64,000 nt of DNA from CAVOHU01 sp963843385 (GCA_963843385.1 CAWJJY010000003.1:372001-436000); one strand, 5' to 3'. Positions 20,610 through 32,514 are shown, counted from the stretch's first letter. Notes: generated by a model not told the origin, from the letters alone. Program-made: numbers and translations.

Positions 20610-22513
20610 GGCCGACACCAGCCGCATCGTGGCACGACGCTGTCAACAGGCTCGCCGGCGACGCCTTCGTCCGGGGCTTCGGCATTGCCCTGCTGGTCGA
20701 GCTGGCGCTCTACGTCACGCCCGTGATGACGCCGGCCGCACGCGAGACGTTCGGGGAGTACTACTGCACGATCCCGTTTGTCGTGGCCACCGCCTGGGGC
20801 GCGCTCTGGGGCCTGCGGCGGGTTCACGATCCCGAGGAACGCCGCGTGCTGGGCTCGATCGGAGCGGCATTCCTGTGCTGGCTCGCCGCGCTGCTGACCG
20901 CCGCGCCCGCGCCCGGCAGCGTGAATCCCCGCACGGTCGAGGTCATCAGCGACGTGTTCTTCCTGGGTTCCTACCTGCCGCTGCTGCTGCTGGTCGAACA
21001 TCAGCCCCACCTGGGCGCAGCGGTCGGCCTGATCGAAGTCGATCGCCGATTGAAGTCCATCGGGGTCATCTGCCTGGTGTGCGGCTGGTTCGCGTACTTC
21101 GTATTGATCCCGGCGGTGCTCGATCAGCCGTTCTACCAATCGGCGATGCCGTCCTACTACTTCTACCTGACGCTGGACGCCTTCCTGATTGTCCGATGCG
21201 TCACCTTCAGCCGGAGCTGCGAATCTCGCCGCTGGCGGACGATGTACTTGTGGCTGGCCGCCGCGGCTTTCCTCAACGGCCTGGTCGACGTGGTCGAGAC
21301 GCTGACCGCCATCGACGTGCTCCGCTGGCGGGACGGTGACCTCACGGATTTTCTCTGGGTGTCGCCCATGCTCGCCTTCCTGATGATGGCGCGCCTGCGG
21401 CGGGATCCGGAGCCGGGCGAGGAGCCGGCTGCCTCGATTGACGTGGCCGAGTCCAGGGCGCTCGACCCGATCCGGTCGGGCAACCTGCTGGTGGCATGGG
21501 CGTTCAGCTTCCCGCTGGTTCACCTGTGGCTTTACTCCGCCGGCATCCTGAAATCGAACCTGGAGCGGGCGCACAGCGTCCTGGTGCTCGTCGAACTCTC
21601 AGCGATGGGAACGCTGGCCGTTGCGGCATACCTCGCGCTGGCCCGGGCACACCGGGAGGTGGAGCGACAGCGCGCAGCGGCCGTGGCGCGAATTCGCGAG
21701 GCGCAACGGATGGAGGCGGTCGGCCGGCTCGCCGGCGGCGTCGCCCACGACTTCAACAACCTGCTGATGGCCATGACCGGGTACAACGACATCGCCATCG
21801 CCGCACTCGATCCCGACGATCCCAATCGGCCGTTGCTCGAAGAGGTGAGCAAGGCCGCCGGACGAGCGGGGTCGCTGACGCGGCAGTTGCTGGCGTTCAG
21901 CCGCCGGCAGGTACTCCAGCCGGAGAGGCTGGATCTCAACGCCATCGTGTCGCGCCTCGACCCGATGCTGCGCAGGCTCATCGGCGAAGACATCGCGCTC
22001 ATCACCCGCCTCGAGCCTGACCTTGGCCTGGTCATGGCGGATCCCGGCCAGATGGAATCGCTCATCGTGCACCTCGCGGGGAATGCGCGCGACGCGATGC
22101 CGAACGGCGGGACGCTGGTAATCGCCACCGGGAACGTGAAAGACACCCGGCGCGGGCTGCAGCCTGGTGTGACGGCGCGACAGGGCGGGCAGGTGCAGCT
22201 GGTGGTCGGCGACTCGGGCGTGGGCATTCCCCGGCATGTGTTACCCCACATCTTCGAACCGTTCTTCTCGACGAAGACGCGCGAGAAGAGCGCCGGGCTG
22301 GGCCTGGCGACTATCCACGGTTTCATCACGCAGAGCGGCGGCACCATCCAGGCCGCAAGCGCGCCCGGCCACGGAACGACATTCACCGTGCGGCTCCCCC
22401 GCTCCGAGAACGACGGGGCGGGAGCGGCACGACCGACTGCGGACCCCTCACGCGCGAATCTCGAGACGATTACGGTCGCCACAGGCGACTCGGTGCGCAG
22501 CGGTCGGGGCTGA
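20606..22513 (+). CDS. membrane-bound histidine kinase, paralogue of the upstream kinase
   Basis: 635 residues from the overlapping GTG at 20606. It repeats the upstream protein's plan: about 350 residues of membrane helices, then H-box MEAVGRLAGGVAHDFNNLL, GNARDAMPNGG in the N-box position, GDSGVGIPRHV and FEPFFSTKTREKSAGLGLA. It lacks the receiver. The N-box begins HLAGNARD instead of NLVVNARD, so the first Asn is His while the Asn that binds Mg-ATP remains. The two proteins probably arose by tandem duplication and may heterodimerise or share the first protein's receiver. The ligand is unknown. Confidence 0.9.
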   Translation: MRPTPAASWHDAVNRLAGDAFVRGFGIALLVELALYVTPVMTPAARETFGEYYCTIPFVVATAWGALWGLRRVHDPEERRVLGSIGAAFLCWLAALLTAAPAPGSVNPRTVEVISDVFFLGSYLPLLLLVEHQPHLGAAVGLIEVDRRLKSIGVICLVCGWFAYFVLIPAVLDQPFYQSAMPSYYFYLTLDAFLIVRCVTFSRSCESRRWRTMYLWLAAAAFLNGLVDVVETLTAIDVLRWRDGDLTDFLWVSPMLAFLMMARLRRDPEPGEEPAASIDVAESRALDPIRSGNLLVAWAFSFPLVHLWLYSAGILKSNLERAHSVLVLVELSAMGTLAVAAYLALARAHREVERQRAAAVARIREAQRMEAVGRLAGGVAHDFNNLLMAMTGYNDIAIAALDPDDPNRPLLEEVSKAAGRAGSLTRQLLAFSRRQVLQPERLDLNAIVSRLDPMLRRLIGEDIALITRLEPDLGLVMADPGQMESLIVHLAGNARDAMPNGGTLVIATGNVKDTRRGLQPGVTARQGGQVQLVVGDSGVGIPRHVLPHIFEPFFSTKTREKSAGLGLATIHGFITQSGGTIQAASAPGHGTTFTVRLPRSENDGAGAARPTADPSRANLETITVATGDSVRSGRG

Positions 22514-22559
22514 AGGTGCGCTACATGAGCGCGACCGACGGGAGCGTTTCGGCGGAGAC

Positions 22560-22830
22560 GGGGGCCGCGGCTCGGGGCTTGCGGCTCGGGGCTTGCGGCT
22601 CGGGGCTTGCGGCTCGGGACTTGGGGCTCGGGGCTTGCGGCTCGGGACTTGGGGCTCGGGGCTTGCGGCTCGGGGCTTGGGGCTCGGGGCTCGGGGCTCG
22701 GGGCTCGGTCAGTCCGGGATCACGCTGCGAATGTCTCCAAAGGGATTACGCCGAGGCGGATCAAGGACTACCGAACTGGGCCTAGCCGCCAGCCGCCATC
22801 CGCCAGCCGCGAGCCGCAAGCCCCGAGCCC
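22560..22830. repeat. GC-rich tandem and inverted repeat tract between convergent genes
   Basis: From about 22560 to 22712 the plus strand repeats a GGGGCTTGCGGCTC-type unit many times with small changes. At 22787-22830 the complementary form appears (GAGCCGCAAGCCCCGAGCCC and CCGCCAGCCGCC blocks), so the two arms could pair across about 80 bases. The tract fills the gap between the kinase stop and the substrate-binding-protein stop. It may act as a two-way terminator or be a degenerate mobile repeat. Open frames inside are low-complexity and not credible genes. Confidence 0.8.
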
Positions 22831-24594
22831 TTACTTCCTGATCCCAATGGTGTCCGGAGCCCAGAGCAGCGGGGGACGCACCGGCGCCGGCATGGCGCCG
22901 GCGACCCGCGCGCTGGTCGCGACGAACACGTGCGGAACGGCAAAGTAGAGCACGGGCAGGTTGTCGGCAAGAATCTTCTGAGCCCGCCAGAAGAGCTGCT
23001 GGCGCTTTTTCAGGTCCGGCTCGGCCGCCTGTTTCAGCATCACCTCGTCGAGCTCTCGCTCCCACTCGGTGGACGGCGTCTGCTGCGCCATGTCCCAGAC
23101 GTGCGCGCTGCCGGAGCTCAGCCAGAAATCGAGGTTGAGCGCAGGGTCGCTGTCGGTCGTCAGGAACCGGAAGAAGATGGCGTCGTAGTCGCCCTTCATC
23201 ATCCGATCGACCAGGGCCCCCAGCTCCAGGGCGACAACATCCACCTTGATGCCGAGCGTCCGCAGATCGTCGCGGATGATGGTGGCGCCGCGTTCGAGCG
23301 AGGTCGGGCCCTTTTGCGTCAGCAGCGCGAAGCGGACCGCGGCGCCCTGCGCGTCTTCGAGCATGCCGTCGTTGTTCCGGTCGCGCAGGCCCAGCCCAGC
23401 GAGCAGCGCGCGGGCGCCTGCGGGGTCGTATCGCACCTGCGGCACGATTCCAGATGAGGCAGGCGGATACCAGATCCTGTTGGCAGGCGATACGGGGCCC
23501 CAGATCGGCTCGGCGGCTCCTAGGAACACCGTGTTCGCGAACGCCCGTCGATCGACGGCCAGCGACACCGCGCGGCGCAGGCCGAGGCTCTGCAACCAGG
23601 CGCGTCGATCGTCGGACGCCTTGGCGGCCCGCCGCAGGTTGAACCAGAAGCAGTCCGCATCGTAGGCCAGGCCCGCGTCGAAGAGCCGGATCTTGCCGGC
23701 GGCTTCGGCGCGCTTGAGCATCGCGTAGTCGTCCGGCCTGACTTCGCTCTGCGTCAGATCGGATTGCCCGGACTCGAGCCGCAGCAGCTCCGCGTTCTGG
23801 TCGGGCACGATTTCGAGCGTGAGCCCGTCCAGGTATGGCAGCGCCGCACCCGCCGGGTCCTTCCCCCAGTACCGCGGGTTGCGGGTGAAGACGAGGCGCT
23901 GGCCCGACACGTATTCGCGAAGGATGAAGGGCCCGAGACCGGAGAGCTCGGCAGGATTCGTCTCGGTGCCCCATGCCTTCCGGAGCGCGCCCGCGCGAAG
24001 AGCCGCCACCAGCTTGTGGCGCGGGAGGATTGGCAGGTTGTCGAGGATGCGGACGCCGGGCCCGAACGCGGAGGGAAACCGAATCACCACGGTCGTGTCG
24101 TCCGGCGCGCTGACGGTGATCTTCTTGCCGCCGACGGCGACCGACTCGGCGAGCGGGCTCCCCGTCGACTCGTCGTAGATCGCGTCGAAGGCAAACACGA
24201 CATCGGCGGAGCTGAATCTCGCCCCGTCCGAGAAGGTCACGCCCTGACGCAGCTTGAGCGTGCAGCCGAGGCCATCGGGCGTGCAGGCCCAGCTTTCGGC
24301 GAGCGCTGGCTCGACCTGTTGCGTTGCCCGGTTGACGCGGACCAGGCGCGCCTGGGTGAGGAATGAGAACAGCTCCGCCGCGAAATCGCGGCTCGTGTAG
24401 CGATTGAACGTCCTCGGCTCACCGCGAATCGTCGCGACGAGGTGACCGCCTCGCGCGACCCCTGGCTGTCCCGCCGCGCCGGCGGGGTCGGCCGTGCCGC
24501 CGGCCCTCCCGGCCGACGATGTGAGCAGGGCGAGGCACGCGAACGTGACGACCGCGGCCGCGGCGATTCCGGCCGGCCGGGACGCGAACACCAT
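22831..24594 (-). CDS. extracellular solute-binding protein, family 5 (peptide/nickel type)
   Basis: About 587 residues from ATG 24594, with signal peptide (RPAGIAAAAVVTFACLALL, then GRAGG). The mature protein has the SBP_bac_5 layout: RGGHLVATIRGEPRTFN, LAESWACTPDGLGCTLKLRQ, GVTFSDGARFSSADVVFAF and SLGLRRAVSLAVDRRAF. It should deliver peptides or similar ligands to the DppB/DppC-like permeases, whose genes lie downstream on the same strand beyond the two kinases. No lipobox is obvious. An in-frame start at 24759 would add an Arg-rich stretch before the signal, so the shorter start is preferred. Confidence 0.9.
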   Translation of the reverse strand: MVFASRPAGIAAAAVVTFACLALLTSSAGRAGGTADPAGAAGQPGVARGGHLVATIRGEPRTFNRYTSRDFAAELFSFLTQARLVRVNRATQQVEPALAESWACTPDGLGCTLKLRQGVTFSDGARFSSADVVFAFDAIYDESTGSPLAESVAVGGKKITVSAPDDTTVVIRFPSAFGPGVRILDNLPILPRHKLVAALRAGALRKAWGTETNPAELSGLGPFILREYVSGQRLVFTRNPRYWGKDPAGAALPYLDGLTLEIVPDQNAELLRLESGQSDLTQSEVRPDDYAMLKRAEAAGKIRLFDAGLAYDADCFWFNLRRAAKASDDRRAWLQSLGLRRAVSLAVDRRAFANTVFLGAAEPIWGPVSPANRIWYPPASSGIVPQVRYDPAGARALLAGLGLRDRNNDGMLEDAQGAAVRFALLTQKGPTSLERGATIIRDDLRTLGIKVDVVALELGALVDRMMKGDYDAIFFRFLTTDSDPALNLDFWLSSGSAHVWDMAQQTPSTEWERELDEVMLKQAAEPDLKKRQQLFWRAQKILADNLPVLYFAVPHVFVATSARVAGAMPAPVRPPLLWAPDTIGIRK

Positions 24595-25006
24595 CCTGTT
24601 GGACCTCCGCGTTTCGTATCGGGGAAAAGGGCTGACCTCATTAGACCGGCGACCCGATGCGCGAGCGCTTGCACAGATTCTGCGCCGACTGGCTGACGGC
24701 TGTCTCGCTCGCCGGCCCGGCCGGCGCGGCCGCGTCGCGTGAGGCGAGAGCGCTCTCAACCCGGTCCGCCAGCCGCCTTCCGGTGTGCCACGAGCCGCAA
24801 TCCCGTGCAGATCCGTTCAGCCTGGCCCAGGCGCCTCCAATTGGCCGATCGGCCAATGGATTGGCCGATCGGATGCCCGGGAGAACCGCAGGCGTTCAAT
24901 TCGCGGCGACGCTAAGTCTCAGTGTGGTGGATGGTTGCACGCTGATTCGGCCCGAGGGCCGGAGTTGGTATCAATTCCGCAATACACGCGCCGGAGGTGT
25001 TGTCCG
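24595..25006. other. 412-base divergent intergenic region
   Basis: This gap separates the divergent solute-binding-protein and HTH genes. It holds the palindromic site at 24840-24872 and an AT-richer patch around 24960-25000. No credible gene is seen; the open frames here lack family signal. Confidence 0.6.
24840..24872. promoter_or_regulatory. perfect 18-bp palindrome plus half copy, candidate operator
   Basis: ATTGGCCGATCGGCCAAT (24840-24857) is a perfect inverted repeat. ATTGGCCGATCGG, a partial second copy, starts two bases later at 24860. The sites lie 135-165 bases before the small HTH gene. Two helically spaced copies of one dyad suggest a regulator-binding site, but a role in DNA structure or repeat mobility cannot be excluded. 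Confidence 0.5.
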
Positions 25007-25210
25007 ATGCTGCTCGAGGAGTTTGACCCATTCGTGCCCAGCCCACTCCGAAGCGTGTCCATCCAACAGGCCGGGCAAATCCTCAACGTGTCGCGTCGCA
25101 CCATCTATTACTGGATCCGGGCCAGGCGCCTGGAAACGATTCGCACCCAGCTCGGATCGCAGCGAATCCTGACCGATTCGCTGAAGTCTCGCTGGATTCT
25201 GAAGTTCTGA
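25007..25210 (+). CDS. small helix-turn-helix (MerR/excisionase-like) DNA-binding protein
   Basis: A 67-residue protein with GGAGGT eleven bases before the ATG. The core SIQQAGQILNVSRRTIYYWI is a winged-helix HTH_17 type, as found in excisionases and MerR-like adaptors, followed by a RRLETIRTQLGSQRI wing. It has no ligand domain. It is 135 bases upstream of the S8 protease on the same strand and just below a palindromic site, so control of the protease or of itself is plausible. No integrase or other mobile-element gene is nearby. Confidence 0.75.
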   Translation: MLLEEFDPFVPSPLRSVSIQQAGQILNVSRRTIYYWIRARRLETIRTQLGSQRILTDSLKSRWILKF

Positions 25211-25345
25211 TCACACAACCCCGATTCACGCACCGCCCCTAGCGAGCAGGACGCGGTGTCTGAAGGGGCGGCCCCCAGTCGGACGGCACGGCAGGCGCAG
25301 GTTCCTTCGGTCAACAACGGCAAGGTCGCGACGGGAGAATTGATC

Positions 25346-27104
25346 ATGGCAAGCGGGTTCACGGCAATTCGGAACCGGATCCTGGTCGGGCTCGTGGTGG
25401 GGCTTTCCGTGCTCGCCACCGCGATGCCGGCGATTGCCCAGCACCGCGCGCGGCTGTCGCACGATCTGGCCGTATGGCTGCAGGTCCCCGACCGGCCGAC
25501 CCGCGACGTGATCATCGAGGGCGACCAGGCCGCCATTCGCGACATCGCGTCCCGCCATGGCCTGCGGGTAAAGAAGACGCTCGATTCCGGCATGGTCCTC
25601 GAAGGCACAGCGGCACAGATCGACGCCATCGTCGCCGACACCGACGTGCCTCATGTGTCAGGTGATGCCGAGGTCCAGGCCACCATGGCCGTGACGCGCG
25701 AGAGCATCGGCGCCGACACCGCGTGGGAAGGCTTCGGCGGCCTGCGCGGCGTGAACGGGCGCGGCATCGTCGTGGCGCTCATCGATTCGGGCGTCGGGCA
25801 GCACTCCGCGCTTCACGACCGGGTCGTCGCGGCGTTCGACTTCACAGGCGGCCGCGACCCGTACGCGGACGGCTTCGGCCACGGCACGCACCTGGCGAAC
25901 ATCATCGCCGGCGACGCGTCGCACTCAGGCGCAGTCCGAGGACTACAGCGGCGTCGCGCCCGGCGCGCGCATCGTATCGTTGAAGGTGCTGAGCGCGGAC
26001 GGCATCGGCAAGACCAGCGATGTCATCCGCGCGATCGACTTCATCGTCGCGCGGCACGATCGGTACAACGTCCGCATCATCAACCTGTCGCTCGGGCACC
26101 CCGTGTTCGAATCGTGGCGCGACGATCCGCTCTGCCGGGCCGTCAACCGCGCCGTCCGCGCCGGCCTGGTCGTCGTCACCTCCGCCGGCAACTACGGCAA
26201 GCTCGACGATGGCACGCGGATCATCGGGGGCATCGGGTCGCCGGGCAACACGCCGTCGGCCATCACCGTTGGCGCGTTGAACACCAAGGGCACCGCCAAC
26301 CGCGGCGATGACGTGGTGGCGACCTACAGCGCGATGGGGCCGACCTATCTGGACAGCGTGGTGAAGCCGGACCTGGTGGCGCCGGGCAACAAGATCGTGT
26401 CGGCGGAACTGGTGGGCAGCACCCTGTCGGAGGACTACCCCACCCTGCACGTGGCGGGGCATGGGGATGACGCGTTCATGATGTTGAGCGGGACGAGCCA
26501 GTCGGCGGCGGTGGTGAGCGGAGCGGCGGCGCTGCTGCTCGAGGCGAACCCGCGGCTGAGCCCCGTGCAGGTGAAGGTGGCGTTGCAGCTGGCGGCGACC
26601 TTCCTGCCTGACGCCGGGCTGCTCGAAGGCGGCGCGGGGAGCCTGAACGTGCCGGCGGCGGTATGGATAGCGAAGAGGGGCCTGAACGATCAGTATCCGC
26701 AGGGCGTGCTGTCGGGGTCGGGGATTGCGTTCGTGCCGAGCCAGACGGTGGAAGCGGCCAGCATCATCTGGGGCGATTCGATCATCTGGGGTGATTCGAT
26801 CATCTGGGGTGACTCGATCATCTGGGGCGATTCGATCATCTGGGGCGACTCCATCATCTGGGGTGACACGACCACCTCGAGAAGCTCGATCATCTGGGGT
26901 GACGTGCGCACTGGGGGGAGCTCAATCATCTGGGGCGACACGACCAGCGTCGCGAACTCGATCATCTGGGGCGATTCGATCATCTGGGGTGACTCCCTGA
27001 TTAGAGGCGACTCCATCATCTGGGGAGATTCGATCATCTGGGGCGACTCGATCATCTGGGGTGATTCCATCATCTGGGGCGATTCGATCATCTGGGGTGA
27101 CTAG
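25346..27104 (+). pseudogene. secreted S8 (subtilisin-like) protease with IIWGD repeat tail, interrupted by a +1 frameshift
   Basis: Read from ATG 25346 (GGGAG upstream): signal peptide ending near PAIAQ, a propeptide-like region, then Asp in VALIDSGVG and His in GHGTHLANII. After about 25917 the frame is lost. One base further on, the second frame continues (SEDYSGVAPGARIVSLKVL) with oxyanion Asn in SAGNYG and Ser in SGTSQSAAVVSG. The shift falls between 25917 and 25937 and equals one extra base. The C-terminal 114 residues are 16 IIWGD-type repeats. All catalytic residues survive in the two frames, so this is either a recent mutation, an assembly error or programmed slippage. No slippery homopolymer is present. 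I mark it as broken, with the alternative that the true sequence is intact. Confidence 0.8.
26760..27101 (+). repeat. 18-bp tandem repeats encoding SIIWGD
   Basis: Fifteen copies of IIWGD plus one degenerate LIRGD, arranged 6, 1, 1, 2, degenerate, 5, with short TTTSRS-, VRTGGS- and TTSVAN-type breaks. The DNA unit is TCGATCATCTGGGGCGAT with synonymous changes. It ends the protease gene exactly at the stop codon. Regular hexapeptide repeats with Trp and Ile suggest a beta-solenoid or surface-sorting tail. Confidence 0.9.
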
Positions 27105-27479
27105 AGCCAGCCGTCTTTGTCGGCCCACAGGCTGAATCTAGCTGCATTGGACACGACTGTAGACGCATCGCGTGCGTGTCAATTAGATTTCCCGAATTCG
27201 GTGGGTCAGCCACGACAGGGACGATTCCGTAAGCTGAGTCGCTTGCCGGCCGGTGTTCTCGGCTGTCCTTGCTAATAATCAAGAAGGCGCCACCAGCGGA
27301 CAAGGTATTGCGATCCACGTTCAGCAGTTGTGGATGGCCGCCGGGGTCTCGATTCAAGCGCACATTTCCTTGACGGACGATCGATTAAGCGTAATCTATG
27401 CGTATCTTCGCGATAATGAGCGATGGTCCGCGGTGGTTGACGTTCCCTCGATCGGTAAGGCGACGTCGAGGAATCGGAA
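27105..27479 (+). other. 375-base intergenic region, AT-richer than its neighbours
   Basis: It lies between the protease stop and the sigma-54 activator start. The composition is clearly less GC-rich (for example CTAATAATCAAGAAGG and GCGTAATCTATGCG). No clean -24/-12 (GG-N10-GC) or -35/-10 pair stands out. The short open frame at 27253-27525 overlaps the next gene and has no family signal. Confidence 0.5.
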
Positions 27480-30329
<2,850 letters not shown>

Positions 30330-30552
30330 CGGTCTCGCCCTCGGCGACGCGCGGCTCGCGAAGGTCAGCAGCCAACCGCGGGAGGCGGCCGGCGTTCTCA
30401 TTCCAGGCCGAACACAACGCTTCCCCCGCCCGAGATCCCGGTCGAAGAAAGGAGATCCCACCGCACGAGGGGGCCCATCGGAGAGGACGGCCGGCGTCCC
30501 AGGCGTTCACGCCTTGAACGAATCCTTGTTCCCTTGTCAAGCGGTCTTGCAC

Positions 30553-30558
30553 TAGAAT
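30553..30558 (+). promoter_or_regulatory. possible -10 element (TAGAAT)
   Basis: TAGAAT lies 62 bases before the kinase start. TTGTTC at 30526 (spacer 21) and TTGTCA at 30534 (spacer 13) are both off the ideal 17-base spacing. The rest of the 290-base gap (30330-30619) shows nothing further. Confidence 0.3.
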
Positions 30559-30619
30559 TGCGTCGCCCCAGCGCGTCCGGTCCGGCCACCCTGCGCCGGC
30601 CGCACGACACTCTGAGACG

Positions 30620-32389
30620 ATGACCTCGGACACGAACGGCTCACGGCTTGTCGCGTCCTCTCCGCGGTGGCTCTGGGCCGCCACCGCAATCTGGCTCGCC
30701 GTGGCGATCAGGCCGTGGCTGCCCCGCCCCGTCGGCGGCCCGATCGCCGGCACTCCCTATCTCGTCTTCTTCGCCGTCAAGAGCGCCGCCGAGTGCGCCG
30801 CGTTCCTCTGGGCCGCCAACCGCGTCGCCCTCGGGCCTCGCCTCCGCACGGCCCTCCGCATCACCGCCGCCGCCTTCAGCCTGAGCTGCCTCCTCACGCT
30901 CGGCTACCTGCCGCAGACCCTCGGCATCAACGGCCCGCTGCCTCAGACGCTGGACAACGCCGCCACGCTGCTCACCTACGTGCTCGGCCTGACCGGCATG
31001 CTCTGGATGCCGATGCTCCCGGCCCGGCGCACCGCCTGGTGGAAGTTCGCCCTCGATCTTTCCGCCGCCGTCCTCGGCCTCGGGGCCGTGATGGCCGTGC
31101 TCATCACCATGCCGAGCGTCCTCGGCGCGAACGGCGATGCGGCCGTGAGGCTGGCGGTCACCTACGGATGCGCCCAGATCCTCATGCTGGTCGGGCTGAA
31201 CGTCTTCGTCCTGCGCGCGGTCGCGCGGCCGAGCGACCGGGCGTTCTGGCTGTTTGTCGCCCTGGTCCTCGGCAACCTGGTCACCATCGTCATCGCCCAG
31301 TTCGAGCTGGCCACCGACCCCGCGTCCGGGTCCACGCCCTTCTCGGACGCCGCCGCGCTGGCCACCTCGCTGTGCACGCTGTGGGCCGCCCGGGCGTTCC
31401 GGCTCGATCCGATCGCGCCCGGGCAACCCCGGCCTGCCCGGCTGTGGCTCGAGTCGTTCAACCCGCTGCCGCTCGCCGCAACCGTCGCCGTCGCGCTGAT
31501 CCTGCTCTTTTACGCGCACGTGCCCGGGTTCGCCAACGTGAAGGCGCTCGCCACCATCATGGTCGCCCAGATGGCGCTGGTGCTCGCGCGGCTCTTCCTG
31601 ACCTCGAACGAGAACGCGCGGCTGCAGCGCCAGGAGACCGAGCGCGAAATCCGCACCCATGTCGAGAAAACCGCGGCCGTCGGCCGGCTTGCCGGCGGCA
31701 TGGCGCACTGGTACAACAACCTCCTGACCGCCGTCATCGGCTACGCGGAGCTCGGCGTGCACGACGCAAGCGTCAGCCCGGCCGCCCGCGAGGACTTCGC
31801 CGCGATCGGCGCCGCCGCCGACCGGGCCGCAAGGCTGACCGGCCAGCTCCTCTCCTACAGCGGGCGCGACATCCTCGCGCCGTCGCGGCTGGATCTCGCC
31901 GCCATCGTCCGATCCCTGTGCGGCCGGATCGGGATGAGCCTGCCCGCCGGCGTGGCGCTCCACGTGGACGCGCCCGAGCCCCTCTGGGTGAAGGCCGACA
32001 CGCGGCGCATCGAAGGGGTCGTGCGGGAACTCATCGACAACGCCCTGGCGGCGATGCCGTCTGGCGGCGAGCTGAGCGTCAGCGTGCACGAAACGCGCCT
32101 TGAAGATGGGCTGGAGCCGGCGGTGATCAGGGTTGGAGCAGGCGACTACGCCTTGGTCGAGGTGCGGGACACCGGGATCGGCATCGCCCTCGAGGCCCAG
32201 GCCTCGGTCTTCGATCCGTTCTATTCGACCAAGCCGATGCACGCAGCCGCCGGACTCGGCCTCGCATCAGTCTACGGGGCCGTCGCGGCCCATCACGGCG
32301 GCCTGACGCTCGAGAGCGAGCCCGGCACTGGCACCGTGATCCGCGTGTACCTGCCTCGCGCCAACGGCATCGACGTACCGAACGCCTGA
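30620..32389 (+). CDS. membrane histidine kinase with atypical H-box (AHWYNNLL)
   Basis: 589 residues: about eight N-terminal membrane helices (to residue 330), then a kinase core. The H-box is VGRLAGGMAHWYNNLLTAVI; the acidic residue that normally follows the phospho-accepting His is Trp. The ATP domain looks active: ELIDNALAAMPSGG, VRDTGIGIALE, FDPFYSTKPMHAAAGLGLAS. No receiver is present. In HisKA kinases the acidic neighbour helps both phosphotransfer and phosphatase action, so activity may be altered. It follows the sigma-54 activator by 290 bases and is similar in plan to the kinases at 18.3-22.5 kb. Confidence 0.88.
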   Translation: MTSDTNGSRLVASSPRWLWAATAIWLAVAIRPWLPRPVGGPIAGTPYLVFFAVKSAAECAAFLWAANRVALGPRLRTALRITAAAFSLSCLLTLGYLPQTLGINGPLPQTLDNAATLLTYVLGLTGMLWMPMLPARRTAWWKFALDLSAAVLGLGAVMAVLITMPSVLGANGDAAVRLAVTYGCAQILMLVGLNVFVLRAVARPSDRAFWLFVALVLGNLVTIVIAQFELATDPASGSTPFSDAAALATSLCTLWAARAFRLDPIAPGQPRPARLWLESFNPLPLAATVAVALILLFYAHVPGFANVKALATIMVAQMALVLARLFLTSNENARLQRQETEREIRTHVEKTAAVGRLAGGMAHWYNNLLTAVIGYAELGVHDASVSPAAREDFAAIGAAADRAARLTGQLLSYSGRDILAPSRLDLAAIVRSLCGRIGMSLPAGVALHVDAPEPLWVKADTRRIEGVVRELIDNALAAMPSGGELSVSVHETRLEDGLEPAVIRVGAGDYALVEVRDTGIGIALEAQASVFDPFYSTKPMHAAAGLGLASVYGAVAAHHGGLTLESEPGTGTVIRVYLPRANGIDVPNA

Positions 32390-32514
32390 GGACGGAGGAC
32401 GCTGCGCCATCGCGGCGGGCGGCTGGAGGCTGGCGGCCAGGCGAGATGGGGCGGGCCCCACCTCTGGTCTGTCGGCTCGAGGCTGATTCGGCGGATTTTC
32501 CGGACCGGAGACGG

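Noticed and set aside
22516..22785. Short frame encoding LRLGACGSGLAARG-type repeats
   Set aside because: Low-complexity translation of the GGGGCTTGCGGCTC repeat tract, with no start signal or family match.
25007..25210. HTH protein considered as an excisionase of an integrated element
   Set aside because: No integrase, attachment repeats or other phage genes were found nearby; a plain regulator is simpler.
26690..27091. Minus-strand frame encoding repeated IESPQM units
   Set aside because: It is the antisense reading of the IIWGD repeat DNA, with no independent evidence.
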